Of a stretch of DNA of 14,593 nt, positions 1-8,214 are shown in pieces. The notes under the pieces are model-generated. The model was not told the DNA's origin. It saw only the letters and a program-made list of their open reading frames with translations, and ran no database searches. The position numbers and the translations under genes are program-made. The stretch is taken from the NCBI GenBank assembly GCA_003133345.1, contig PKXB01000119.1, positions 14,798-29,390 of the forward strand, written 5' to 3'. The stretch's first letter is position 1. Every line of letters starts with the position of its first letter. Source of the stretch: Hyphomicrobiales bacterium (GTDB lineage: Bacteria; Pseudomonadota; Alphaproteobacteria; Rhizobiales; Xanthobacteraceae).

Positions 1-180
1 GAAAGCCGCGGCGCCCACGCGCGCGAGGACTTCCCCAAGCGCAACGACAAGGACTGGATGAAGCACACGCTGGCTTGGATGGACGAGAAGGGTAAAGTGA
101 AGATCGACGACCGCCCAGTGCATGCCTTCACGCTCACCAATGACATCGCCTATATCGAACCGAAAGCCCGCGTCTACTGA
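1..180 (+). CDS. sdhA: Succinate dehydrogenase flavoprotein subunit, C-terminal end (partial)
   Basis: The frame is open from the first base and ends in TGA at 178-180, giving the last 59 residues. The segment [10 protein letters not shown] followed by a D-W-M-K-HTL pattern is the conserved C-terminal part of SdhA/FrdA flavoproteins, including the Arg-Gly-Ala-His run that precedes the C-terminal domain. SdhA oxidises succinate to fumarate with covalently bound FAD as the catalytic subunit of complex II on the cytoplasmic face of the inner membrane. The N-terminal and FAD-binding parts lie outside the window. The gene is followed after 37 bases by sdhB on the same strand, the usual sdhCDAB order, so the two are almost certainly co-transcribed. 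The assignment is firm because the tail matches the family and the neighbour is sdhB. Confidence 0.93.
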   Translation, partial: ESRGAHAREDFPKRNDKDWMKHTLAWMDEKGKVKIDDRPVHAFTLTNDIAYIEPKARVY

Positions 181-217
181 CGCGGTGGCCCCCTGACCCA
201 AAACGCGGATAGCCGAC

Positions 218-1009
218 ATGGTCGAATTCACGCTGCCGAAAAATTCCAAGATCACCCAGGGGAAAACCTGGCCGCATGCGCCCAAGTCTGGGGGTTTGGC
301 CGTGCACGAGACCGAGTTCCGCATCTATCGCTGGAACCCGGATGATGGGGCCAATCCGCGCGTCGATACCTATTACGTCGATCGCGACGACTGCGCGCCG
401 ATGGTTCTCGATGCGCTGATCTGGATCAAGAACAACATCGATCCGACGCTCACCTTCCGCCGCTCCTGCCGCGAGGGCGTGTGCGGCTCTTGCGCCATGA
501 ACATCGACGGCACCAATACGCTCGCCTGCACCAAGGAGATGGACGACGCCAAGGCGCCGGTGCGGATTTATCCGCTGCCACACCAGCCGGTGGTGAAGGA
601 CCTGGTGGCGGATATGAAGAATTTCTACGCGCAATACGCTTCCATCGAACCGTGGCTCAAGACGACGTCGCCGACGCCCGAGAAGGAATGGAAGCAGAGT
701 TACGATGATCGCGCCAAGCTCGACGGCATGTACGAATGCATTCTGTGCGCGTGCTGCTCGACCTCTTGCCCGAGCTATTGGTGGAATTCGGATCGCTACC
801 TCGGGCCGGCGGCGCTGCTGCAGGCCAATCGCTGGGTGCAGGACAGCCGCGACGAGGCAACCGGCGAACGGCTCGACAATCTCGAGGATCCGTTCCGGCT
901 CTATCGCTGCCACACCATCATGAACTGCTCGAAGGCCTGCCCGAAGGGCCTCAACCCGGCGAAGGAGATCGCCGTGTTGAAGAAGGCGATGATCGATAGG
1001 CAGGTGTGA
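218..1009 (+). CDS. sdhB: Succinate dehydrogenase iron-sulfur subunit
   Basis: This 263-residue protein carries electrons from SdhA flavin to quinone through three Fe-S clusters. The plant-type ferredoxin domain shows the [2Fe-2S] ligands C84, C89, C92 and C104 ([10 protein letters not shown]...LAC). The C-terminal alpha-helical ferredoxin domain shows C174, C177, C180 and C184 ([12 protein letters not shown]), then C231, C237 and C241 ([17 protein letters not shown]), as expected for the [4Fe-4S] and [3Fe-4S] clusters. The length is normal for alphaproteobacterial SdhB, and W188/W189 in SYWWN lie in the quinone-site region. The ATG at 218 gives the family's usual N-terminal extension. Its ribosome-binding site is weak, as may occur for a gene translated in a tight operon. 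It is the last gene of the sdh cluster here: nothing on the same strand follows until 8215. Confidence 0.97.
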   Translation: MVEFTLPKNSKITQGKTWPHAPKSGGLAVHETEFRIYRWNPDDGANPRVDTYYVDRDDCAPMVLDALIWIKNNIDPTLTFRRSCREGVCGSCAMNIDGTNTLACTKEMDDAKAPVRIYPLPHQPVVKDLVADMKNFYAQYASIEPWLKTTSPTPEKEWKQSYDDRAKLDGMYECILCACCSTSCPSYWWNSDRYLGPAALLQANRWVQDSRDEATGERLDNLEDPFRLYRCHTIMNCSKACPKGLNPAKEIAVLKKAMIDRQV

Positions 1010-1117
1010 GGTTTCGTGTCCCGGGCGTAGCGCAGCACGAGGTCGTCAAGATGCGCAACCTGTTCGTGCTCGGCGATATTTACGGCCTGATCGCGCGGCT
1101 GAAGGGGTAGCGCCCGC
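1010..1117. other. Gap between convergent sdhB and lipoprotein gene; possible coding remnant
   Basis: This is the space between two converging genes. No hairpin with a T run was found, so no intrinsic terminator can be called. One plus-strand frame (ATG 1051, stop 1108-1110) would encode 19 residues, MRNLFVLGDIYGLIARLKG, and stays open back to about 1000. The peptide looks protein-like rather than like a random GC-rich shadow, and could be the tail of a lost gene. No family was recognised and no ribosome-binding site is apparent. Confidence 0.25.
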
Positions 1118-1531
1118 CTATTCGCACTTGGTCGCCAGGCAGAGCTTTTCCAGCTCGGGGAACGGCTTGTAGGCCGCGTTGCCGCATTGCTCCTTGCTTG
1201 CCTTAATCAACTGGTTGAGGTGGCCGCCGTAGAAATAGGCGATGCGGTCCGTGCTGCCTTCGTAATGATTGTTGGCATCGCGCGCATTGTAACGGACGCA
1301 GGCCATGTAGCGCTGGTCCTTGCCGACCGGCCCCAGCGCGGGATCGGAAATATAGGCTTCGCGCACATTGGTCGGATAGCCGATCGTGCGCGACAGCGTG
1401 TCGAGAATCTCCTGCTTGTAGTTGGTGGGTAACAGGTTCGCTTCGACCGGCTTGTCCTCGCTGCTCGCACAGGCCGCGAGCATGCCGGCAACGACCGCCG
1501 TCAGAAACCAGTTTTCGGCTGGCTGGCTCAT
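1118..1531 (-). CDS. Small putative lipoprotein of unknown function
   Basis: The chosen start gives 137 residues. The N-terminus is a short hydrophobic segment ending in a lipobox, LAAC with C21 as the lipidated cysteine. The residue after it is Ala rather than Asp, which predicts outer-membrane sorting in enterobacterial terms. The mature part is hydrophilic, with a central YMACVRYNARD segment, an aromatic YFYGGHLNQL segment and a C-terminal ELEKLC motif; four cysteines after the lipobox could pair in the periplasm. I do not recognise a named family and assign no function. The ATG at 1531 is preferred because AGGAGG lies 6 bases upstream. However, an ATG at 1549 would add TRRRP, giving the positive n-region that signal peptides normally have. 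A TTG at 1570 overlaps the argG stop. It lies 35 bases downstream of argG and is probably co-transcribed with it. Confidence 0.75.
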   Translation of the reverse strand: MSQPAENWFLTAVVAGMLAACASSEDKPVEANLLPTNYKQEILDTLSRTIGYPTNVREAYISDPALGPVGKDQRYMACVRYNARDANNHYEGSTDRIAYFYGGHLNQLIKASKEQCGNAAYKPFPELEKLCLATKCE

Positions 1532-1537
1532 CGGACG

Positions 1538-1543
1538 CCTCCT
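1538..1543 (-). promoter_or_regulatory. Strong Shine-Dalgarno sequence for the lipoprotein gene
   Basis: Read on the minus strand this is a perfect AGGAGG, 6 bases before the ATG at 1531. It is the main reason for choosing that start over the upstream ATG at 1549, inside whose coding region it would otherwise lie. Confidence 0.7.
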
Positions 1544-1566
1544 CGTCATATCAACCGCGGCCACGC

Positions 1567-2802
<1,236 letters not shown>

Positions 2803-2853
2803 GCGATGCCGGTCGTTGCGCCTGACCGTCCCTAAATCCTTAAAAGCGCGGGG

Positions 2854-2881
2854 ACTATAGGGGGAATGCCTGTGCGCGCAA
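2854..2881 (-). promoter_or_regulatory. Candidate sigma70-type promoter for argG
   Basis: On the minus strand a TTGCGC hexamer (2881-2876) and a TATAGT hexamer (2859-2854) are separated by 16 bases and lie about 50 bases upstream of the argG ATG. Both hexamers are partial consensus matches. The site falls just after the stop codon of the frameshifted upstream gene, so argG can plausibly be transcribed on its own. This is a pattern match only. Confidence 0.45.
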
Positions 2882-2889
2882 GGCGTGCC

Positions 2890-3211
2890 CTACCGCGTCA
2901 CATCCTGATACACATCCATGTCCGCGCTGCCGGCCAGGATGGCGCGCCAGCCTTGCAGGAAGGTGCGCACCATCGGGTCGCTCGCCACCTTGTGGCGGTT
3001 GAGTTCGAGCGCGGCGTGCGCGGCGTATTCGATCTCGACCAGGAGCCTGGGCTGGGTCGTCCACATTCTGCAGCACGCGAAAGCCGGTGCCGCCGAGCGT
3101 CCGGTAGAACGGCGCGGCGCCGCGGATGAGCGCGAGCACTTGCTGCGGGTCGCCCAGCGCCCGCATCTTGATTTGCAGCACCCGTTTGATGTCTTTCGCA
3201 GGTTCCGCCAT
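2890..3211 (-). pseudogene. Small conserved-looking protein gene split by a one-base frameshift
   Basis: Translation from the ATG at 3211 (preceded by GGGAGGG) reads MAEPAKDIKRVLQIKMRALG... through FRVLQNVDDPAQ at 3047. It then turns into Arg/Gly/Pro-rich nonsense typical of a shadow frame. Stepping over one base near 3046 restores a convincing protein (LLVEIEYAAHAALELNRHK... to DVYQDVTR) that ends in TAG at 2892-2890. The joined product would be about 106 residues (55 + 51). The composition changes abruptly at the junction, so an inserted base in or near 3039-3062 is the simplest reading, either a true mutation or a sequencing error. The repaired protein has the size and look of the small ferredoxin-fold, antibiotic-biosynthesis-monooxygenase-like proteins, but this is a resemblance, not a firm assignment. 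It lies 82 bases downstream of the P450 gene on the same strand. Confidence 0.7.
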
Positions 3212-3293
3212 AGGCCCTCCCGCCACGAATCGGAGCGATTCTAGCATCGCGCGCGCCGGCGCGATCATCGAAGCGTAACCGCGCGGATTTAGG

Positions 3294-4676
3294 TTACCGC
3301 CATCGCCGCCTTACAATCATCGGCAGGCCGCCGCTCGGCCGCACGGTCACGCGATGCACTGGCCAGACCGCATGATCCGGCGCTAGCTCCAATGTGAAAT
3401 GCCGCATGACGGTCGCGACAACGATCGAGGCCTCCTGCAAGGCAAAGGTGGCGCCGATGCAGATGCGCGGGCCGACGCCGAAGGGCAGATAGGCAAATCG
3501 ATCGATGCGCTCGCGCGCACCGTCGAGGAAACGATTCGGATCAAACGCGTCGGGATCGGCCCATAATGCGCGATGCCGGTGCAGCACGTAGGGCGCAATG
3601 ACGACCATGGTGCCGCGCCGGATGGGTTCGCCCGCGAGTTCGTCGGGCGCGAGCGCGGCCCGGCTGATCGCGGCGATGGGCGGATAGAGCCGGTTCGCCT
3701 CGTCGATCACGGCGCGCGTTTCAACCAGACGCTCGGCAAGTCCTTCGACGTCGCCGTCGAGTTCGCGGTCGGCCTCGGCCTGCACGCGCCTGCGCCATTC
3801 GGGCGATTGCGATAAGAGGAACAGCGACCAGGTGATGCTGTTGGCGGTCGTTTCGTGCCCGGCGGCGATGAACGTGAGGATATTCGCCCGCACCTCGACT
3901 TCGCTCAAGCCCTCGCCGGTTTCCGGATCGCGCGCTTCGAGCAAAAGCGTGAGGATATCGCGCGGCACGCTATCCAGATCTTCGGCGATGCGCCGGCGGC
4001 GAGTGGATACGATCGCATCGATCGCGGATTCGAAAAGGCGAAGCATGGGCCGCAGTTTCCAACGACTGAGCCGTGGCACCCAATTCGGCAAGCCCAGCAC
4101 GTCGAACGGATCGAGACGCCCGATCGCCTCGAAATAGTGTTTCATGGCGAGGCGGATTTCCTCAGGGCTGCGGCCGAGCCCGTCGGAGAACATGGTTCGT
4201 TCCAGCACCTCCAAGGTCAGGCGCGTCGCCTCGACTGCGATGTCCTCGATCTGGCCGTCGCGCAATTTCAACCGTCCGACCAAAGCCGCCGCGGCATCGA
4301 TCATGGCGGCCGAGAAACTCAGGATGGTCCGGCGCGCGAACAGCGGCGCCAGCGCGCGGCGCTGCGTCCGCCATTGCTGGCCCTCGGCGGTCAGCAGCCC
4401 GTTGCTCAGGCCGGCCGACAGCACGCGCCGTTGCAGCCAGTCCTTGTGATAGTTTTGGCTATTATCCATCAGCACACGGCGAATCGCGGCCGGGTCGCTG
4501 ACCAGCGCGACGCGGCCGATCGACAGTCCGCCCATGACGATCGGCTTTTCGAAATGCGCTTTGGTCCAAGCTTCGAGCGGGTTGCTCGCGAGCACGCGCA
4601 GCAGCGCCAACGGACCCAATGGCTTGAGCCGGGGCGTCGGGGCCGGCGGGTGCAGCTTTGCGGTCGAATCGAGCAC
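3294..4676 (-). CDS. Cytochrome P450
   Basis: A 460-residue soluble-type haem monooxygenase with every family landmark. These are the C-helix W102xxxR106, the I-helix oxygen-activation motif AGHETT (272-277), the K-helix ExxR (E326-R329, followed by LYPP), the PERF-like FDPNRF (378-383) and the haem-binding FGVGPRICIG with proximal ligand C406. It has no N-terminal membrane anchor. It would insert one oxygen atom into an organic substrate using electrons from a separate ferredoxin/reductase; no such partner is encoded nearby, so redox partners must come from elsewhere and the substrate is unknown. The start is a GTG at 4676 with GGAG 6 bases upstream. The gene is flanked by a PAP2 phosphatase (137-base gap) and the small frameshifted gene, neither of which points to a pathway. 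Family is certain; subfamily is not. Confidence 0.95.
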   Translation of the reverse strand: MLDSTAKLHPPAPTPRLKPLGPLALLRVLASNPLEAWTKAHFEKPIVMGGLSIGRVALVSDPAAIRRVLMDNSQNYHKDWLQRRVLSAGLSNGLLTAEGQQWRTQRRALAPLFARRTILSFSAAMIDAAAALVGRLKLRDGQIEDIAVEATRLTLEVLERTMFSDGLGRSPEEIRLAMKHYFEAIGRLDPFDVLGLPNWVPRLSRWKLRPMLRLFESAIDAIVSTRRRRIAEDLDSVPRDILTLLLEARDPETGEGLSEVEVRANILTFIAAGHETTANSITWSLFLLSQSPEWRRRVQAEADRELDGDVEGLAERLVETRAVIDEANRLYPPIAAISRAALAPDELAGEPIRRGTMVVIAPYVLHRHRALWADPDAFDPNRFLDGARERIDRFAYLPFGVGPRICIGATFALQEASIVVATVMRHFTLELAPDHAVWPVHRVTVRPSGGLPMIVRRRWR

Positions 4677-4812
4677 GACGAACTCCGGGCGTTATAACGA
4701 TGTGAATTTTTCAAGTGCCCTGCCGGCCGCGCGACGAAAAAACTACTGTAGCGCACTGGCGACAGACGGGCCAAGCGGCTGCGCCGCGCTCCTCGTCGCG
4801 AAGGTTAACAGG
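4677..4812. other. Gap between PAP2 phosphatase and P450 genes
   Basis: The 136-base spacer is more AT-rich than the surrounding genes and probably carries the P450 promoter on the minus strand. The nearest hexamer pair, TTGAAA and TATAAC, is separated by only 12 bases, so it is not called as a promoter. In the minus direction a short GC hairpin (near 4777-4790) is followed about 40 bases later by a run of six Ts (4736-4742). The two are too far apart for a standard intrinsic terminator. Confidence 0.3.
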
Positions 4813-5586
4813 TCACAGCTCGGTTTTCCGCTTCCGCAGCAATCCGACAATGAAATCATGGCCGGGCCGGGCGAAGCGCTCGATGGCGCGCTCGACCGCC
4901 TCGTCGGTGAGCCGCGTGCGCGGCCAACGATAGATCAAGCCGTGCACCAGCCAGATGATCAGGAACGTGAACACGCCGGCAAATACTGTGTCGGTGAAGA
5001 AATGTCCGCCCGCCGTGACGCGTATCGCCGCCATTGCGACGCCCAGCGCCAGTGCCGCGCCATAGGCGAGCGCCCGCCATGGCGGCGGCACCAGCGCCGC
5101 CGGTGCGATTGTCCAGAACGCGCCGGCGACGTCGCCGGATACGAACGAACAGTTCTTGTCGCACTCGCCGCGCGGATCCCACCAGGCGACGAAATGCTCG
5201 GTGCCGCCGAATTGCGTCACTTCGATCGGCCGCGGCCGGTCCCAGTGCTCCTTGAGCACGACATTGGCCAGGAGCCCCGGGCCGAGCGCGATGGTCGTCA
5301 TCAGAAACAGAATGGCGCGGCCCGACAGCAAAAGCCGCCGTCGCGGCAGAAGCAATTTGAGCACCAGCGCCGCTACCACCGGGACGATCACCGCGGTTCC
5401 CACCCACAACCCGATGTCGCGGGCGAGCAGCAACGGCGGATAAATGCGCAGGCCGAAAGGATTGCCGCGCAGCGATATGTCGTGGAACGGCGCGGCGATC
5501 ATTAGATCGATCTTTGGATAGAGCCCGAACACCACGCCGACGACGGCGGCGATGGCAAGCGCAATGATCAGTCCGGCACGGTTCAT
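4813..5586 (-). CDS. PAP2-superfamily membrane phosphatase
   Basis: The 257-residue product has a hydrophobic N-terminus (residues 4-23) and further membrane segments near 60-80, 92-110, 157-187 and 200-217. The PAP2 phosphatase signature is present. Motif 1 is K112-x6-R119-P120 (KEHWDRPRP). Motif 2 reads FVSGD (148-152) where the classic form is PSGH. Motif 3 is R189-x5-H195-x3-D199. H195 is the expected nucleophile and D199 its partner. Such enzymes remove phosphate from lipid phosphates such as phosphatidate, undecaprenyl pyrophosphate or lipid A at the outer face of the inner membrane; the substrate cannot be told from sequence. The ATG at 5586 is chosen because it begins directly before the first membrane segment. 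An upstream in-frame ATG at 5667 would overlap the preceding gene and add a non-membrane, shadow-like leader. The preceding gene ends 55 bases upstream. Confidence 0.88.
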   Translation of the reverse strand: MNRAGLIIALAIAAVVGVVFGLYPKIDLMIAAPFHDISLRGNPFGLRIYPPLLLARDIGLWVGTAVIVPVVAALVLKLLLPRRRLLLSGRAILFLMTTIALGPGLLANVVLKEHWDRPRPIEVTQFGGTEHFVAWWDPRGECDKNCSFVSGDVAGAFWTIAPAALVPPPWRALAYGAALALGVAMAAIRVTAGGHFFTDTVFAGVFTFLIIWLVHGLIYRWPRTRLTDEAVERAIERFARPGHDFIVGLLRKRKTEL

Positions 5587-5641
5587 GGTTTTTTCCGCAG
5601 GGGCGGCCTGCGGTCTAGCCGAGCAAGGCCGCGAAGGGAAG

Positions 5642-6088
5642 TCAGCGGCCGCGCCAGCGGCCGGCATTGCGGCCGGCGATCAGCCAATAGGTAAAGCCGA
5701 ACACCACGCCGACCGCGGCCGCGATCTCGGCCTCGCGCGAGATCGGTGGCGGCGGATGATCGATCGATTCCTCATAGCTCCTGGAAAAGCCGGCGCTGTA
5801 ATAGCCGAGCAGCAGGATAGCCGCGCCGGCCGCCGCATGGATTAAGAGCGAGCGGATGGAATACGCTTCCGCCAGCACGACGGCGATCAGGATAGGCAGG
5901 AAGCCGACGAGGACGGTGACGCCGGAGGCGAAGGCCGCGGTGCCCCAGAAGAACGCATGCTCGAGCGGGTCGGGGCCGATCACGTGCACCTCGACGCCGA
6001 GCAACGCGATGGCGGCGGCGATGCCGCCGGCCAGCGCCGCCATGAACAAGGCGAAGAGGATGACGATGATGCGGCCGAGGAGTGCCAA
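5642..6088 (-). CDS. Small multi-pass membrane protein of unknown function
   Basis: The 148-residue product is strongly hydrophobic, with about four predicted membrane helices (roughly 5-30, 45-72, 80-100 and 122-140). A hydrophilic loop, SRSYEESIDHPPPPISREAE, separates the last two, and the C-terminus is Arg-rich (RNAGRWRGR). No catalytic motif was recognised and no function is assigned. The only start upstream of the first helix is a TTG at 6088. It lies one codon after the rlmN TAG stop and in the same reading frame as rlmN, with GGTGG in the rlmN 3' end as a possible ribosome-binding site. Translational coupling to rlmN is therefore likely. The PAP2 phosphatase gene follows on the same strand. 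Confidence 0.75.
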   Translation of the reverse strand: MALLGRIIVILFALFMAALAGGIAAAIALLGVEVHVIGPDPLEHAFFWGTAAFASGVTVLVGFLPILIAVVLAEAYSIRSLLIHAAAGAAILLLGYYSAGFSRSYEESIDHPPPPISREAEIAAAVGVVFGFTYWLIAGRNAGRWRGR

Positions 6089-6091
6089 GCG

Positions 6092-7315
6092 CTAATCCAC
6101 CATCGCCATCGCCCGCAGCGCCATGCGCTCGCGCGCGGAGAGCTTCTCGGTCGCGCTCTTGAGCTGGCCGCAGGCGGCCAAAATGTCGCGCCCGCGCGGC
6201 GTGCGCACCGGCGAGGCATAGCCGGCGTCGAATACCACTTGCGAAAACTTCTCGATCTGTTCCCAGTCGGAACATTCGTACTTTGTGCCGGGCCAGGGAT
6301 TGAACGGGATGAGATTGATCTTGGCCGGTATGCCCTTGAGCAGCCGCACCAGCGCCTTGGCATCGTCGATAGAATCGTTGACGCCCCTGAGCATGACGTA
6401 TTCGAAGGTGATGCGCTTGGCGTTGGAAAGGCCGGGATAGTTGCGGCAGGCTTCCAGCAATTGCGCAATTGGATATTTGCGGTTGAGCGGCACCAGCTCG
6501 TTGCGCAATTCGTCGCGCACCGCGTGCAGCGACACCGCCAGCATGCAGCCAATCTCGGCGCCGGCGCGTTCGATATTCGGCACCACGCCGGAGGTCGAAA
6601 GCGTGATGCGGCGCTTGGAGATGGCGATGCCGTCGCCGTCCGCCACGATCAGCAGCGCGTCGCGCACCGCATCGAGATTATAGAGCGGCTCGCCCATGCC
6701 CATCATCACGATGTTAGTGATGCATCGTTGCTCACCGGTGGGAATTATCCCGTCGATCGGACGCGTTGCGCCCGGCCAATCGCCGAGACGATCCCGCGCC
6801 ATCATCACCTGGCCGACGATCTCGTCGGCGGTAAGGTTACGCACCAGGCGCTGCGTGCCGGTGTGGCAGAACGAACAGGTGAGCGTACAGCCGACCTGGC
6901 TGGAGACGCACAGCGTGCCGCGGTCGGTGTCGGGGATATAGACGCATTCCACCTCGTGCGGACGTTCGCCTTGCGTCTCGCCCGGCAGCCGCAGCAGCCA
7001 TTTGCGCGTGCCGTCGACCGAAACCTGCTCGGCCACCACCTCGGGGCGGGCCAGGGTGAACTTCTCCGCGAGCGCGGCGCGCAGTTCCTTGGATAGGCTG
7101 GTCATGGCGTCGAATTCGGTGAAGCCACGGAAATAGATCCAGTGCCAGAGCTGCTGCACGCGCATCTTGCGCTGCGCTTCCGGCACGCCGATCGCGCCCA
7201 GCAGCGCAGCTAACTGCGCGCGCGTGAGGCCGACCAGCGACGGCTTGTCCGGCGCCACATAGTGCTCAAGCGGCGTCTTTTCGACGAAACCGGCGGTTTC
7301 TAGCTGCAGCGTCAT
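6092..7315 (-). CDS. rlmN: Dual-specificity 23S rRNA / tRNA (adenine-C2) methyltransferase
   Basis: RlmN is a radical-SAM enzyme that methylates C2 of A2503 in 23S rRNA and A37 in some tRNAs. The 407-residue protein has the N-terminal helical RNA-binding domain (about 25-90), with the [10 protein letters not shown] segment typical of the family. The radical-SAM cluster motif is C143xxxC147xxC150 (CTLTCSFC). MGMGEP (205-210) is the SAM-contacting glycine-rich motif. E121/E123 in [10 protein letters not shown] are the expected active-site region. C382 in [10 protein letters not shown] is the second conserved catalytic cysteine, which forms the covalent intermediate together with the other methyl-carrying cysteine. 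Length is normal. The ATG at 7315 is preferred over a TTG two codons upstream; no strong Shine-Dalgarno is seen. A palindromic repeat cluster separates it from the upstream ialB-like gene. Confidence 0.97.
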   Translation of the reverse strand: MTLQLETAGFVEKTPLEHYVAPDKPSLVGLTRAQLAALLGAIGVPEAQRKMRVQQLWHWIYFRGFTEFDAMTSLSKELRAALAEKFTLARPEVVAEQVSVDGTRKWLLRLPGETQGERPHEVECVYIPDTDRGTLCVSSQVGCTLTCSFCHTGTQRLVRNLTADEIVGQVMMARDRLGDWPGATRPIDGIIPTGEQRCITNIVMMGMGEPLYNLDAVRDALLIVADGDGIAISKRRITLSTSGVVPNIERAGAEIGCMLAVSLHAVRDELRNELVPLNRKYPIAQLLEACRNYPGLSNAKRITFEYVMLRGVNDSIDDAKALVRLLKGIPAKINLIPFNPWPGTKYECSDWEQIEKFSQVVFDAGYASPVRTPRGRDILAACGQLKSATEKLSARERMALRAMAMVD

Positions 7316-7357
7316 TGGCAAAGGTTACTCATTGTCATGGCCGGGTCCGTTCCGACC

Positions 7358-7443
7358 ATCCCGCTTGGGTAGGCACAGGCTATCTAAGCGGGATCACCGG
7401 GTCTCGCCACTGCGTGGCGGCCCGGTGATGACCCTTCGGGTCA
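7358..7443. repeat. Intergenic palindromic (REP/BIME-like) repeat cluster
   Basis: Three inverted repeats are packed together. ATCCCGCTT (7358-7366) pairs with AAGCGGGAT (7386-7394). TCACCGGG (7394-7401) pairs with CCCGGTGA (7421-7428) and has an inner CGCCA/TGGCG stem. TGACCC (7429-7434) pairs with GGGTCA (7438-7443) around a TTC loop, the last arm including the stop codon of the upstream ialB-like gene. Preceding bases (7334-7357) resemble the GTCATGGCCGGG-type palindromic repeats of Bradyrhizobium relatives. In RNA the structures could protect the ialB 3' end or reduce read-through into rlmN. There is no T run, so this is not a classical intrinsic terminator. Confidence 0.75.
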
Positions 7444-8004
7444 CTTGCACTCCTCCGCCACCTTATCGAGCGCCTGGCCTAACCCCTTCAGTGAATAGGT
7501 GTCGGTGGTCTTGGTGCCGTGCGTGGACACGCTCTTGACCACCAAATCGGCGCTCTTGCGCATAGTCTCGACCATCTGCGCTTCCTCGGCGGCGTTCTTC
7601 ACCCAGGCGCCGTCGTTCTGGGTGTACATCGCGTAGCTCGCCGAGCCGATGGTGGCGGTGGCGTCGACGCCGGCCTTCTGCGGATAGCCGACGATCATCG
7701 ACACCTCGTTTTTCACCTTCTCGGCCGGCCGGGTCGAGACGAAGGCATAGGATGGGTCTCGCTTGCGGCCAGCCGGCTCGATCACAGCCGAAGCCGGCTT
7801 GGCCAGCGCGAAGCAGACCTTCTTGCCGCCAGGCGTCGCCGTGTAGGCGCCCCAGCCGCCGAATTGGCCGAGCAGCACCGCCTGCTCGGTGGGCTCGGGC
7901 TTGGCCGGCTTCTTTGGGTCTTGCGCATAGGCGGCCGTGCAACAGATCACGGCGGCGGCGGTCAGCAGTGCAATCGCGGGGCTTTGCCAAAGCGTCTTCG
8001 TCAT
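7441..8004 (-). CDS. IalB-family (invasion-associated locus B) secreted protein
   Basis: The 187-residue product begins with a Sec signal peptide: a basic n-region (MTK), a hydrophobic core to about residue 23 and a cleavage site after AYA (residue 27). The mature protein shows the IalB-family pattern, with WGAYTATPGGKKVCFA near residues 51-66, FVSTRPAEKVKNEVS, a central YAMYTQNDGAWVK segment and a C-terminal DTYSLKGLGQALDK...C. These periplasmic beta-rich proteins are common in Hyphomicrobiales, often in several copies. The name comes from Bartonella, but most homologues occur in free-living species and their role is unclear, so virulence should not be inferred. The ATG at 8004 has AGGG 5 bases upstream. 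It is the first gene of the minus-strand block and is divergent from the quinone oxidoreductase-like gene. Confidence 0.82.
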   Translation of the reverse strand: MTKTLWQSPAIALLTAAAVICCTAAYAQDPKKPAKPEPTEQAVLLGQFGGWGAYTATPGGKKVCFALAKPASAVIEPAGRKRDPSYAFVSTRPAEKVKNEVSMIVGYPQKAGVDATATIGSASYAMYTQNDGAWVKNAAEEAQMVETMRKSADLVVKSVSTHGTKTTDTYSLKGLGQALDKVAEECK

Positions 8005-8064
8005 CGGGCCCTACCGGTTGAAGTAAATGACGGCATTCAAGCCGCCCCCTCTAAAGAACAGCTG

Positions 8065-8091
8065 GATATTAGCCCATTAGGGGCGAATATC
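8065..8091. promoter_or_regulatory. Dyad-symmetric candidate operator in divergent promoter region
   Basis: GATATT (8065-8070) is mirrored by AATATC (8086-8091), and inside it GCCC (8072-8075) by GGGC (8081-8084). This gives a near-perfect 27-base inverted repeat with one mismatched pair and a 5-base centre. It lies in the 210-base space between ialB-like (-) and the oxidoreductase (+), about 60 and 123 bases from the two starts. The symmetry and size suit a dimeric regulator. On the minus strand, TAATAT within it follows TTGCCG at 19 bases, a weak promoter match for the ialB-like gene. No regulator gene is nearby. Confidence 0.35.
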
Positions 8092-8214
8092 GGCAAGCTG
8101 AAGGCGGCAATCCGTCGCCCCCCCGCGAAACTATAGGCCGAAACCCGACGCCGCCAAACCGGCCGGGCAGCGTGCTAGATACCTTGCCACGCCAGCGTAT
8201 CCGACCGAGCCGCC

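Noticed and set aside
3246..3265. ATCGCGC/GCGCGAT inverted repeat downstream of the P450 as a terminator
   Set aside because: No T run follows in the minus direction and GC-rich palindromes of this length are common by chance here.
2855..3268. A 137-residue minus-strand open frame taken as a whole
   Set aside because: Only its middle part up to about 3047 is real; after that it reads an Arg/Gly/Pro-rich shadow frame, and the true C-terminus lies in another frame ending at 2890.
4683..4713. TTGAAA and TATAAC as a P450 promoter
   Set aside because: The hexamers are only 12 bases apart, too close for a sigma70-type promoter.
5957..7096. A long plus-strand open frame of 379 codons opposite rlmN
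   Set aside because: Antisense shadow of rlmN and the adjacent membrane-protein gene; no domain and biased composition.
7334..7443. CRISPR-like repeats
   Set aside because: The palindromes are not regularly spaced direct repeats and no cas gene is present.
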